Part shown: positions 51,189 to 59,762 of the stretch, piece after piece
How positions within the stretch are numbered: the stretch's first letter is position 1
Layout of the letters: each line of letters begins with the position of its first letter
NCBI RefSeq assembly: GCF_008327685.1
Contig: NZ_BDDE01000015.1
Location: 186,001 to 250,000, forward strand
Source: Actinomadura sp. K4S16
GTDB lineage: Bacteria; Actinomycetota; Actinomycetes; Streptosporangiales; Streptosporangiaceae
Direction of reading: 5' to 3'
Length of the DNA stretch: 64,000 bases
The notes under the pieces: model-generated
Databases searched by the model: none
The model's input: the letters and a program-made list of their open reading frames with translations, nothing else
Told to the model about the DNA's origin: nothing
Program-made: the position numbers and the translations under genes

Positions 51189-52142
51189 TCAACACAGCGA
51201 CCAGGCGATGCCGTCGAGGATGTCGTGCTCGCTGACGACGACCGCTCCGAACCCGTACTCGCGCATGATCCGGTCCAGGATGAGCGCGCCGGCGCCGATC
51301 ACGTCGACGCGGCCGGGGTGCATGACGCCGAACTCGGCGCGCTCGGCGCGGGTGGCGTGCAGCAGCCGCCGCGTCACCTCGTGCACCTGGCCGGCGGTGA
51401 TCCGCGCGAGGTGGATGCGCTCCGGCTGGTAGGTCGGCAGGTCGAGCGCGATGCCGGCGACCGTGGTGACGGACCCGGCGAGCCCCACGAGGGTGCGCGC
51501 CTCGTCCACCGGGACGCTCTCGCGGACGGCGGCGAGCGCCGCGTCGATGTCGGCGGCGGCGTTGGAGATCTGCTCGGGCGAGGGCGGGTCGTCCCGCAGG
51601 TGCCGCTCGGTCATCCGCACGCAGCCGATGTCGATGGAGCGGGCCGCGTCCGCCGATGAGCTGCCGAGCACGAACTCGGTGGACCCGCCGCCGATGTCGA
51701 CGACCAGGTAGGGGCGGGCGGGGCGCAGCTTCGCCAGCTCCCGGGTGGCGCCGGTGAACGACAGCCCGGCCTCCTCGTCCCCGCTGATCACCTCGGGGAC
51801 GACGCCGAAGATGTCGACGACGCCGCTGACGAAGTCGGCCCGGTTGGCGGCGTCGCGGGTCGCGCTGGTCGCCACCACCCGGGTCTTGATCGGCCCGTGC
51901 CCGTCCCCGTGCCGCTCGATCAGCTCGGCGTACCCGCGCATCGCGGTGAAGGTGCGCTCCAGCGCGGCGGGCGACAGCCGCCCGGTCCGGTCGACGCCCT
52001 CGCCCAGCCGGACGATCTCCATCCGGCGCTCGACGTCGGTCAGGCTTCCGCCGCCCTCGCCGTCGCCGCCCCCCGCCGCGATGTCGGCGATCAGCAGGCG
52101 GACCGAGTTGGTCCCGCAGTCGATGGCCGCGACGCGCGTCAC
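51189..52142 (-). CDS. ppx: Exopolyphosphatase / pppGpp phosphohydrolase (Ppx-GppA)
   Basis: Hydrolyses terminal phosphates of polyphosphate or pppGpp. A 317-residue actin-fold protein: AAIDCGTNSVRLLIAD at the N-terminus binds the phosphate, TSATRDAANRADF follows, and VVDIGGGSTEFVLG is the second phosphate loop. This is the short Ppx form of actinobacteria, without the C-terminal HD part. The GTG start overlaps the preceding stop (GTGA), so it is coupled to the DUF501 gene, the order also seen in other actinobacteria downstream of eno and ftsB. Confidence 0.92.
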   Translation of the reverse strand: MTRVAAIDCGTNSVRLLIADIAAGGGDGEGGGSLTDVERRMEIVRLGEGVDRTGRLSPAALERTFTAMRGYAELIERHGDGHGPIKTRVVATSATRDAANRADFVSGVVDIFGVVPEVISGDEEAGLSFTGATRELAKLRPARPYLVVDIGGGSTEFVLGSSSADAARSIDIGCVRMTERHLRDDPPSPEQISNAAADIDAALAAVRESVPVDEARTLVGLAGSVTTVAGIALDLPTYQPERIHLARITAGQVHEVTRRLLHATRAERAEFGVMHPGRVDVIGAGALILDRIMREYGFGAVVVSEHDILDGIAWSLC

Positions 52143-52720
52143 CGCGCCTCCCTCGGTTCCGGTTCCGCGTGGTCGGTCTCCGTCGTGCCGCTCTCCGCCG
52201 CGCCGTTCTCCGGCGTGCCGCATTCCACCTGGGCGCAGGGCCCCGAGCGCCACCAGTCGGGCAGCGCGTCGAGGGCCTCGCGGCCGAACGGGTTGGCGCC
52301 CGGCACCGCCAGCTCGTGCGCGACGAGGGCGTGCAGGCACTTGACGCGCTCCGGCATGCCGCCGGCGCTCTGCATGCCGGGCGGGAGCGGCTCGACGCCG
52401 TCCTCGCGGGCGGCCTCGTCGCGGCGGCGCAGGTAGTCCTCGTGCGCGGCGGCGTACTCGGCCGCCAGGGACGGGTCGGCGGCGAGCCGGGCCTGCATGT
52501 CGCGCATGGCGCCGCTGCCCTCCAGCGTCCCGATGGCCGAGGCGGCTTTCGGGCACGTCAGGTAGAACAGGGTGGGGAAGGGCGTCCCGTCCGGGAGCCG
52601 CGGCGCCGTCTCGATCACGGCGGGCAGCCCGCAGGGGCAGCGGCTCGCCACCCGGCGGACGCCGCGCGGCTCGCGCCCCAGCTGGGCCGCGACCGCGGCC
52701 GTGTCACGTGCTTCGATCAT
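52139..52720 (-). CDS. DUF501 domain protein
   Basis: A 193-residue protein. RVASRCPCGLPAVIETAPRL and FYLTCPKAASAIGTLEGSG mark DUF501, with conserved cysteines that may bind metal; VKCLHALVAHELA follows. The acidic tail of about 30 residues is not conserved. Function unknown. The gene is regularly found between ftsB and ppx in actinobacteria, and its stop overlaps the ppx start. ATG 52720 gives the usual N-terminus. Confidence 0.85.
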   Translation of the reverse strand: MIEARDTAAVAAQLGREPRGVRRVASRCPCGLPAVIETAPRLPDGTPFPTLFYLTCPKAASAIGTLEGSGAMRDMQARLAADPSLAAEYAAAHEDYLRRRDEAAREDGVEPLPPGMQSAGGMPERVKCLHALVAHELAVPGANPFGREALDALPDWWRSGPCAQVECGTPENGAAESGTTETDHAEPEPREAR

Positions 52721-52775
52721 CAGTCCCACCCCACGGATCCGGGGGATCCGTTCGTCGTCCGCGCCCAAGGGACGG

Positions 52776-53225
52776 TCAGCGGGGCCTGTCGGCGGCCTCC
52801 ACCGACCGCCACAGCGTCTCGTACCAGGGCGGCCTGGTCTCCGTGCCGCCCTTGCGGGAGCGCTGCCCGTCCCCTTCACCGCCGTCCAGGACGATGTAGC
52901 ACTTCACGTCAGGACGACAGTAATGCAGCCGGCGCGTCGCCTCACGTTCAATGTACGACTTGTCGCCGAGCTGCTGCTTGCGCTGGGCGAGTATCTCCAC
53001 CTTGCGGCGGGACACCGCCTCCTGGCGCCGCAGGTCGGCGATCTCCTTGCGCTGGGCGATGTACTCCCGGACAGGGTAGGCGAGGCTCAGCGCGATCGCG
53101 CACACCACGACCGCGAGGATCGCGGCGCGGCTCGTCAGCGCCGGGTTCGAGCGGCGGCCCCGGCCGCCCCTCGCCCGGTGCCCTCCGGAATCGTGGTCGG
53201 TCTGCTCGTCGTCACCGTGCGCCAT
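52776..53225 (-). CDS. ftsB: FtsB/DivIC septum formation initiator
   Basis: A 149-residue bitopic division protein: basic cytoplasmic N-terminus, one transmembrane helix (AAILAVVVCAIALSLAYPV), then a coiled coil (EIADLRRQEAVSRRKVEIL) and an extracytoplasmic end with YIEREATRRLHYCRPDVKCY. This belongs to the FtsB/DivIC family that works with FtsL and FtsQ. The two cysteines are conserved in actinobacterial members. It sits downstream of eno on the same strand as usual. Confidence 0.9.
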   Translation of the reverse strand: MAHGDDEQTDHDSGGHRARGGRGRRSNPALTSRAAILAVVVCAIALSLAYPVREYIAQRKEIADLRRQEAVSRRKVEILAQRKQQLGDKSYIEREATRRLHYCRPDVKCYIVLDGGEGDGQRSRKGGTETRPPWYETLWRSVEAADRPR

Positions 53226-53320
53226 CGTGTCCCCTGCCTGAGCGTTTCCCCTGCCTGCGGCTCGGCTGCCGGAACCCGGTGCCCGGCGGGACGGGACGCC
53301 GCCCCGCCGGGCCGCGCGGC

Positions 53321-54604
53321 TCAGCCCCGCGCGTCGAAGCGCGGGAACGCCGCGGCGCCGGCGTAGCGCGCGGCGTCGTCCAGCAGCTCCTCGATGCGCA
53401 GCAGCTGGTTGTACTTGGCGACCCGGTCGCTGCGGGCGGGGGCGCCGGTCTTGATCTGGCCGCAGTTGGTCGCGACGGCGAGGTCGGCGATCGTGGTGTC
53501 CTCGGTCTCGCCGGACCGGTGGCTCATCATGCAGCGGTAGCCGCTGGTCTGCGCGAGCGAGACGGCGTCGAGGGTCTCGCTGAGCGTGCCGATCTGGTTG
53601 ACCTTGACCAGCAGCGCGTTGGCGGCGCCGGACTTGATGCCGCGGCCGAGCCGCTCGGGGTTGGTGACGAACAGGTCGTCGCCGACGAGCTGGACTCGGT
53701 CGCCGACGGCGGCGGTGAGGCCCTCCCAGCCGGCCCAGTCCTCCTCGTCGAGGGGGTCCTCGATGGAGACGAGCGGGTAGCTGCCGAGCAGCTCGCCGTA
53801 GTAGGCGGCCATGTCGTCGGCGGAGCGCTTGGTGCCCTCGAACGCGTACTGGCCGTCGGCGTGGAACTCGGTGGCGGCGACGTCCAGCGCGAGCGCGATG
53901 TCGCGGCCGGGGGTGAAGCCGGCCTTGCGGATCGCCTCCAGGATGAGGTCGAGGGCGTCCCGGTTGCTCGGCAGGTCGGGGGCGAAGCCGCCCTCGTCGC
54001 CGAGGCCGGTGTTCAGGCCCTTGGACTTCAGCACCGACTTCAGCGCGTGGTAGGTCTCGGCGCCCCAGCGCAGCGCCTCGGCGAAGGTGGCCGCGCCGAT
54101 CGGCGCGATCATGAACTCCTGGATGTCGACGTTGGTGTCGGCGTGCGCGCCGCCGTTCAGGATGTTCATCATCGGGACGGGCAGCAGGTGCGCGTTCGGG
54201 CCGCCCACGTACCGGAACAGCGGCAGGCCGGCGGAGTCGGCGGCGGCCTTGGCGACGGCGAGGCTGACGCCGAGGATGGCGTTGGCGCCGAGCGCGGACT
54301 TGGCGGGGGTGCCGTCGAGGTCGACCAGGAGCTGGTCGATCAGGCGCTGGTCGGAGGCGGGGTAGCCGACGAGCTTCTCGTCGATCGTCTCGTTGACGGC
54401 CTTGACGGCGTTGCGGACGCCCTTGCCGCCGTAGCGCTCACCGCCGTCCCGCAGCTCGACGGCCTCGAACTGGCCCGTGGAGGCGCCGCTCGGGACCGCC
54501 GCGTGCGCCTCGGTCCCATCGGCGAGCAGCACCTCGACCTCGACGGTCGGGTTGCCGCGGGAGTCAAGGATCTCCCGGGCGAGTACGGCCTCGATCGACG
54601 ACAC
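53321..54604 (-). CDS. eno: Enolase
   Basis: Converts 2-phosphoglycerate to phosphoenolpyruvate in glycolysis. At 427 residues it is standard length. IEAVLAREILDSRGNPTVEV opens it; VPSGASTGQFEAVELRDGG is the substrate loop; GDEGGF and VSIEDPLDEEDW carry Mg2+ ligands; LVKVNQIGTLSETLDA and SHRSGETEDT are the catalytic C-terminal signatures. GTG 54604 with AGGGGG six bases upstream is chosen; longer ORF starts would add nonsense residues. First gene of the eno-ftsB-DUF501-ppx run. Confidence 0.97.
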   Translation of the reverse strand: MSSIEAVLAREILDSRGNPTVEVEVLLADGTEAHAAVPSGASTGQFEAVELRDGGERYGGKGVRNAVKAVNETIDEKLVGYPASDQRLIDQLLVDLDGTPAKSALGANAILGVSLAVAKAAADSAGLPLFRYVGGPNAHLLPVPMMNILNGGAHADTNVDIQEFMIAPIGAATFAEALRWGAETYHALKSVLKSKGLNTGLGDEGGFAPDLPSNRDALDLILEAIRKAGFTPGRDIALALDVAATEFHADGQYAFEGTKRSADDMAAYYGELLGSYPLVSIEDPLDEEDWAGWEGLTAAVGDRVQLVGDDLFVTNPERLGRGIKSGAANALLVKVNQIGTLSETLDAVSLAQTSGYRCMMSHRSGETEDTTIADLAVATNCGQIKTGAPARSDRVAKYNQLLRIEELLDDAARYAGAAAFPRFDARG

Positions 54605-54778
54605 GGGGAACCCCCTGATGGTGCGGATGGTCTGTGCGGTCACCGAGCCTATCCGCGCGCCCCCGCCGCCGCCCAACCGCCTCGCCGTTGCCCCGGCGGT
54701 CCACGCATAGGGGACGTCTGCGACCAAACCACTTCCTGCGGCGACCGCGTCGCGGCCGGATCGTGCCAGGAGCGCGAC

Positions 54779-54836
54779 TTGACGCGGAGATCGCCCGCCT
54801 TATCTACTATGCAGGTCAAACAGACTTGATTAGTAG
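54779..54836 (+). promoter_or_regulatory. Promoter and operator of the ABC importer operon
   Basis: TTGACG (54779-54784) is followed by TCTACT (54803-54808) after 18 bases. The inverted repeat CTACTA (54804-54809) / TAGTAG (54831-54836) overlaps the -10 and early transcript, a likely repressor or attenuator site. This short region is notably AT-rich. Confidence 0.45.
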
Positions 54837-54842
54837 GGAATT

Positions 54843-55892
54843 ATGACAATGCATCGTGGACTCCGCGGGCGCGTCGCCGCCGTGGCACTCACCGTCCTGG
54901 CCGCGGCGGGCACGCTCACCGCCTGCGGCGACGGCGGCGGCGGGTCCGAGGGGGACGCGCCGCTCAGGCTCGGCTACTTCCCGAACATCACCCACGCGAC
55001 CGCGCTGGTCGGGATCGAGAAGGGCATCTTCGCCAAGCACCTCGGCGCCGCGCCGAAGACCGCGACGTTCAATGCGGGGCCCGCCGCCGTCGAGGCGCTG
55101 TTCTCCGGCGCGATCGACGCGACGTTCGTCGGACCCAACCCGTCCATCAACGCGTGGTCCAAGTCGCACGGCAAGGCCGTCCACATCATCTCGGGCGCGG
55201 CATCGGGCGGTGTCTCGCTGGTGGTGAAGCCCGGGATCAAGGGCGCCGGGGACCTGCGGGGCAAGAAGATCGCGACCCCGCAGCTCGGCAACACGCAGGA
55301 CGTCGCGCTGCGGTACTGGCTGAAGAAGAACGGCCTCACCGCCAACAAGGACGGCAGCGGAGACGTCAAGGTCGTCCCGCAGGAGAACGCCCAGACGCTC
55401 CAGACGTTCGCGCAGGGCGACATCGACGGCGCCTGGGTGCCCGAGCCCTTCGCGTCGCGGCTGATCCTGGAGAACAAGGGCGAGAGGCTGCTGGACGAGA
55501 AGTCGCTGTGGCCCGGCGGCAAGTTCGTCATCACCAACCTCCTGGTCAGCCAGGAGTACGAGAAGAAGCACCCCGAGCAGGTCGAGAAGCTGCTCCAGGG
55601 CGTCGTCGAGGCGACCGACTTCATCAACCGGAACAGGGCCGACGCCGAGAAGGTCACCAACGACGCCCTCGCGAAGCTGAGCGGCAAGCCGCTGAAGCAG
55701 GACGTGCTCGCCGCCGCCTTCAAGGAGATCGACTTCACCACAGACCCGGTCGCGTCCTCGCTGGTCGGCGGCGCGCGGCACGCCGAGGAGATCGGCCTGC
55801 TGGAGAAGACCGACCTGGCCGGGATCTACAACCTGGCCCCCCTCAACGACGTCCTCAAGGCGGGCGGGAAGGCACAGGTCAGCGACCGATGA
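54843..55892 (+). CDS. ABC importer substrate-binding lipoprotein (SsuA/TauA/NrtA type)
   Basis: A 349-residue lipoprotein. The signal ends in TLTAC, a proper lipobox, followed by a GDGGGGSEGD linker. The core shows LRLGYFPNITHATALVGIEKG, AALEALFSGAIDATFVGPN-like ligand contacts, and PEPFASRLI, characteristic of the NMT1/SsuA group of periplasmic proteins. Ligands in this group are sulfonates, taurine, nitrate or thiamine precursors; the ligand here is not decided. The stop overlaps the ATPase start (ATGA). Confidence 0.9.
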   Translation: MTMHRGLRGRVAAVALTVLAAAGTLTACGDGGGGSEGDAPLRLGYFPNITHATALVGIEKGIFAKHLGAAPKTATFNAGPAAVEALFSGAIDATFVGPNPSINAWSKSHGKAVHIISGAASGGVSLVVKPGIKGAGDLRGKKIATPQLGNTQDVALRYWLKKNGLTANKDGSGDVKVVPQENAQTLQTFAQGDIDGAWVPEPFASRLILENKGERLLDEKSLWPGGKFVITNLLVSQEYEKKHPEQVEKLLQGVVEATDFINRNRADAEKVTNDALAKLSGKPLKQDVLAAAFKEIDFTTDPVASSLVGGARHAEEIGLLEKTDLAGIYNLAPLNDVLKAGGKAQVSDR

Positions 55893-56665
55893 CCGCGGAC
55901 ACGGCGGTCCGCCTCAGCGAGGTCTCCAAGGCGTTCGGGACGGGCGGGCCCGCGCTCCTCGCGCTCGACAAGGTGTCCCTGGACGTGGCGCCGGGCGAGT
56001 TCGTGTGCCTGGTCGGCGCGTCCGGCTGCGGCAAGAGCACGCTGCTCAACCTGGTCGCCGACCTCGACCGGCCGAGCGCCGGGACGATCGACAAGGCCGG
56101 CGCCCGGGTCGCGCTGATGTTCCAGGAGCCCGCCCTGTTCCCGTGGCTGACGGTGACGGGCAACCTGGAGCTCGCCCTGAAGACGCGCGGCGTCGCGCGG
56201 GGCGAGCGGCGGGACCGGGCCGCCCGGCTGCTCGAGTCGGTGCACCTCGGCGGGTTCGCGGGCAGGCGCCCGCACCAGCTGTCGGGCGGCATGCGGCAGC
56301 GGGTCGCGCTCGCCCGCGCCCTGGCCCTCACCGAGGACGGCGCGGGCGAGGGGCAGCGGACCGTCCTGCTGATGGACGAGCCGTTCGGCGCGCTCGACGC
56401 GATGACCCGCGACCTGCTGCACGACGAGATCGAGCGGATCTGGCGGGAGCGCGCCCTGACCGTGCTGTTCGTCACCCACAACGTCAGGGAGGCGGTCCGG
56501 CTCGGCGACCGGGTGGTGCTGCTCAGCAGCCGCCCGGGCCGGGTCGTGGCGGAGTTCCCCGTCCCGATGGAGCGGCCGCGGCGGATCGACTCCCCCGAGG
56601 TCGCCTCCCTGGGCGCCTCCGTCACCGACCGGCTGCGCGAGGAGGTCGTCCGGCATGGCGCATGA
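55889..56665 (+). CDS. ABC importer ATP-binding protein (SsuB/TauB type)
   Basis: A 258-residue ATPase with Walker A GASGCGKSTLL, Q-loop FQEPALFPWLTV, ABC signature LSGGMRQRVALARAL, Walker B VLLMDEPFGALDAMT and H-loop LFVTHNV. The FPWLTV and DAMTRDLLHDEIERIW variants are those of the nitrate/sulfonate/taurine class. Translationally coupled on both sides: ATGA with the binding protein and an 11-bp overlap with the permease. Confidence 0.95.
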   Translation: MTADTAVRLSEVSKAFGTGGPALLALDKVSLDVAPGEFVCLVGASGCGKSTLLNLVADLDRPSAGTIDKAGARVALMFQEPALFPWLTVTGNLELALKTRGVARGERRDRAARLLESVHLGGFAGRRPHQLSGGMRQRVALARALALTEDGAGEGQRTVLLMDEPFGALDAMTRDLLHDEIERIWRERALTVLFVTHNVREAVRLGDRVVLLSSRPGRVVAEFPVPMERPRRIDSPEVASLGASVTDRLREEVVRHGA

Positions 56666-57551
56666 CGTGGTGAAGGGAGAGGCTCCGGAGGAGACGGCGC
56701 GGCTCGACCGCGAGTTGGCCGGGCTCGACGCGCTGGAGCTCGGCGGCGGGACGGCGCGCACCAGGTTCGGCCGGCGGGCGTGGTCGGCGGCGTGGCCGAT
56801 GGCCGCGGCCGTGCTGATCGCGCTCGCGGCCTGGCAGCTGGTCGTGTGGAGCGGCTGGAAGGAGCCGTGGGTGCTTCCCGGCCCCCGCGACACCCTCCCG
56901 GTCTTCTGGGGCCGGCTCACCTCGGCGCGGTTCTGGGACGCGGTCGCGCTGACGATGCGGCGGGCCGCCGTCGGGTTCGCCTTCGCCGTCGCGGTCGGGG
57001 TGGGGGTCGGCGCGCTGGTGGCGCGGTTCCGGGTGCTGCGCCGCGCCTTCGGATCGCTGATCACCGGGCTGCAGACGATGCCGTCGATCGCCTGGTTCCC
57101 GCTCGCCATCCTGCTGTTCCGGCTCAGCGAGAGCGCGATCCTGTTCGTGGTGATCCTCGGGGCCGCGCCGTCGATCGCCAACGGGCTGATCGCGGGCGTC
57201 GACTACACGCCGCCGATCCTGCTGCGCGCGGGGAAGGTGATGGGGCTGCGCGGCATCCCGCTGTACCGGCACCTGATCCTGCCGGCGTCGCTGCCCTCGT
57301 TCGTGGCGGGGCTGAAGCAGGGCTGGGCGTTCGCGTGGCGCAGCCTGATGGCGGGCGAACTGCTGGTCGTGATCGGCGACACGACCTCGCTCGGCGTGCT
57401 GCTGTCGCAGGCCAGGGAGCTCAACAACACCGCCGACATGATCTCCTACATGCTGGTGATCCTGGTCCTCGGCATCGTGATCGACCAGCTGTTCGGCCTG
57501 GTGGACGGGGCGATCAGGCGCCGCTGGGGCGTCGACGAGGCCTCCGCCTGA
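56655..57551 (+). CDS. ABC importer permease (SsuC/TauC type)
   Basis: A 298-residue permease with about six transmembrane helices, an extended acidic N-terminus (about 45 residues) and the EAA loop RAGKVMGLRGIPLYRHLILP that docks to the ATPase. MPSIAWFPLAILLFRLSESA is the conserved SsuC-like segment. It completes a three-gene operon (binding protein, ATPase, permease); no sulfonate monooxygenase or nitrate reductase genes adjoin it. Confidence 0.94.
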   Translation: MAHDVVKGEAPEETARLDRELAGLDALELGGGTARTRFGRRAWSAAWPMAAAVLIALAAWQLVVWSGWKEPWVLPGPRDTLPVFWGRLTSARFWDAVALTMRRAAVGFAFAVAVGVGVGALVARFRVLRRAFGSLITGLQTMPSIAWFPLAILLFRLSESAILFVVILGAAPSIANGLIAGVDYTPPILLRAGKVMGLRGIPLYRHLILPASLPSFVAGLKQGWAFAWRSLMAGELLVVIGDTTSLGVLLSQARELNNTADMISYMLVILVLGIVIDQLFGLVDGAIRRRWGVDEASA

Positions 57552-57619
57552 GAATCTTTTACCCGGCGGCCAGGGTGCAGTTTGCCCTGTTCAGGCAAGA
57601 ATTCCCGGTACTGACATGA

Positions 57620-59059
57620 GTGCAGCACCACCGGGAGGTCGTCATACGCGCCCGGCTCAGCCGGCCCTCCACGGGCCCGAGCCACTGGATCTGGCGGGCC
57701 GTCCTGCGCCACCCGGAGATCCGGTTCCGGGTGACGGTGGCGGCCTCCCTGATCGCCTTCGTGCTGTCGTCGGTGCTGAGCGCGGTACTGCTGGTCCAGG
57801 TCCACCAGGACGCCTACGACGACCTTGTCCGGCAGTTGACGCGCAACAACCGGCGGACGGCGACGGCGCTCCAGAAGGGTCAGCTGACCCTGGACATCTC
57901 GCCCACCACCGACACCCTGCAGCAGGTGGTGGACCAGCGGGGCGACATACTCGCGGCCACGCCGCGGATGCAGGGCCGCGCCAGGGTCCCGCTCCCGCCG
58001 CCGTCGCCGTTCGAGGAGCGCCGGGTCGCCCCCCTCTGCGGCATCGACGCGCCCGGCGCCCGCTGCTTCGTGGTCGTCGAGCGCCGGGTGGGGATCGGGC
58101 CGGACGCGGTGTTCATCTACTCGCTGGCTCCCCGGCCGGGGCCGCTGCCGCGCCCGCTCACGGCGGCGCTGCTCCTGTTCTTCGTCCCGTTCGTCACCGG
58201 GCTCGCCGGCTACGGGACGTGGCTGTCGGTGAGCCGGGCGCTGCGTCCGGTCGAGGACATCCGCCGGAAGCTGGACGAGATCACCGCGACGGACCTGGAG
58301 CGCCGCGTCCCGGCCCCGGCCCGCCGGGACGAGGTGGGCCGGCTCGCCGACAGCGTGAACGCCACCCTGGACCGCCTGGAGGAGGCCGTCGCGCGGCAGC
58401 GCGCGTTCGTCTCGGACGTGTCGCACGAGCTGCGCAGCCCGCTCACCGCGCTGCGCATGGAGCTGGAACTGGCGCTCTCGGCCCCCGAGGACGCCGACGT
58501 CCCCGCCACGCTGCGCGCCATCCTGCTCAACACCGAGCGGCTGTCGGCCGTGGTGGACGACCTGCTGGCGCTGGCCCGGCTCGACGCCGACCGCGGCTTC
58601 TCCCGCGAGCGGGTGGACCTGACCGAGATCACCGACCAGGAGGTGCTGCGCCGCCCCCGCCGCGTCCAGGTGACGGTGCTGGCGGAGGGGCCGGTGACGG
58701 TGCGCGGCGGGCGCAGCGAGCTGGGGCGGCTGCTCACCAACCTGATCGACAACGCCGACCGGCACGCCGTCGACGAGGTGACGGTGATCCTGCGCAACGA
58801 GCCGCCCGCCACCGCGGTGGTCGAGGTGATCGACGACGGGACGGGCGTGGCGCCGGAGGACCGCGAGCGCGTCTTCGAGCGGTTCGCGCGGCTGGCCGAG
58901 GGCCGGCACCGCGACGCCGGCGGCACCGGCCTCGGCCTCGCGATCTCCCGCGACATCGCCGAGGCGCACGGCGGCTCGCTGATCCTCACCGACCGCATCG
59001 ACGGCGTCCCCGGCGCCCGGTTCGTCCTGCGCCTCCCCCGCGACGAGTCCGCGGACTGA
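57620..59059 (+). CDS. Membrane sensor histidine kinase, no adjacent response regulator
   Basis: A 479-residue kinase. TM1 (VTVAASLIAFVLSSVLSAVL), an extracytoplasmic sensor of about 115 residues with one Cys pair (LCGIDAPGARCF), TM2 (AALLLFFVPFVTGLAGY), a HAMP domain (SRALRPVEDIRRKLDEITA), the H-box SHELRSPLTALR, N-box NLIDNADRH and G-boxes VIDDGTGVAPED, GTGLGLAISR. All catalytic motifs are intact. The GTG start has no good ribosome site. No response regulator gene lies in the flanking 5 kb. It follows the importer operon by 68 bp, so it may sense or control the importer's substrate. Confidence 0.9.
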   Translation: MQHHREVVIRARLSRPSTGPSHWIWRAVLRHPEIRFRVTVAASLIAFVLSSVLSAVLLVQVHQDAYDDLVRQLTRNNRRTATALQKGQLTLDISPTTDTLQQVVDQRGDILAATPRMQGRARVPLPPPSPFEERRVAPLCGIDAPGARCFVVVERRVGIGPDAVFIYSLAPRPGPLPRPLTAALLLFFVPFVTGLAGYGTWLSVSRALRPVEDIRRKLDEITATDLERRVPAPARRDEVGRLADSVNATLDRLEEAVARQRAFVSDVSHELRSPLTALRMELELALSAPEDADVPATLRAILLNTERLSAVVDDLLALARLDADRGFSRERVDLTEITDQEVLRRPRRVQVTVLAEGPVTVRGGRSELGRLLTNLIDNADRHAVDEVTVILRNEPPATAVVEVIDDGTGVAPEDRERVFERFARLAEGRHRDAGGTGLGLAISRDIAEAHGGSLILTDRIDGVPGARFVLRLPRDESAD

Positions 59060-59063
59060 CCCG

Positions 59064-59420
59064 TCAGGCCAGGTCGGCGGCGGTCACGGAGACCTCGACC
59101 TGCTCCGCGGGCGCGACGCCCATGGCGCGCGCCAGCTTGCGGAACGCGCGGGCCTCGTCCGGGCGGCTCCGCCGCTCCAGGGTGCGGGCGAGGGCCTCGT
59201 GCGCCCAGCCGTTGCCGGGGTCCAGCTCGATCAGCCGGCGGAACGTCTCCTCGGCGGGGCCGAGCTGGGCGCTGTGGAAGTACGCGCGGGCGAGCAGCTC
59301 GACCGCGGCGCGGTTGCCCGGGTCGCCGTCGACGATCGGGGCCAGCATGCGCGCCGCGCCCGCGTAGTCCCGGGCGTCGAAGAACAACGTCGCGCGCTCG
59401 AACTCCTCGTAGGTGGTCAT
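59064..59420 (-). CDS. Small TPR protein
   Basis: A 118-residue soluble protein with about three TPR helix pairs (FERATLFFDARDYAGAARM; VELLARAYFHSAQLGPAEET; AHEALARTLERRSRPDEARA), ending in an acidic-neutral tail. No enzymatic motif. ATG 59420 is used; a GTG two codons upstream is possible. Convergent with the histidine kinase, four bases apart. Likely an adaptor of unknown partner. Confidence 0.8.
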   Translation of the reverse strand: MTTYEEFERATLFFDARDYAGAARMLAPIVDGDPGNRAAVELLARAYFHSAQLGPAEETFRRLIELDPGNGWAHEALARTLERRSRPDEARAFRKLARAMGVAPAEQVEVSVTAADLA

Positions 59421-59483
59421 GCCCACGCAACCGGAGGCCGCCGGGGTTTGTTCCCGGCCGCCTCCGGGCCGCCTCCAGGCCGC

Positions 59484-59702
59484 TCAGGTCATGCCGAGAT
59501 CGGCGCGGAGGCGTTCGCGTTCGGCCTCCAGCAGGTCGATCTGCCCCTGCAGTTCCTCGCGCTGGGCGAGGTACTGCCCGGAGTCCACCATGTCCGTGGG
59601 GTCGCCGGACGGCGAGGGAAGGTCGGCGCGCAGCCGCGCCAGCGATTCCTCGAGGTCGCGGAGCCGGGCGCGCCGGTCGTCTTCGGGCTCGCTCTCGTTC
59701 AT
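59484..59702 (-). CDS. Small coiled-coil protein
   Basis: A 72-residue charged helical protein: RARLRDLEESLARLRADLP, a Pro/Ser turn (SPSGDPTDMVDSG), then a second coil (REELQGQIDLLEAERERL). The two coils could form a hairpin. A strong ribosome site (GGGAGGAGG) precedes ATG 59702. Unrecognised; no signal or membrane segment. Confidence 0.7.
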   Translation of the reverse strand: MNESEPEDDRRARLRDLEESLARLRADLPSPSGDPTDMVDSGQYLAQREELQGQIDLLEAERERLRADLGMT

Positions 59703-59762
59703 GTGCCTCCTCCTCCCGGCTCTGCATGCCCGCACCGCCGCCGTCCTCACCTCCGCGAGGTG

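Noticed and set aside
54779..54829. Short leader ORF (TTG start, 16 codons) before the ABC operon
   Set aside because: It has an AGGAG but overlaps the predicted -35/-10, so it would not be in the mRNA; no poly-Cys or conserved leader motif.
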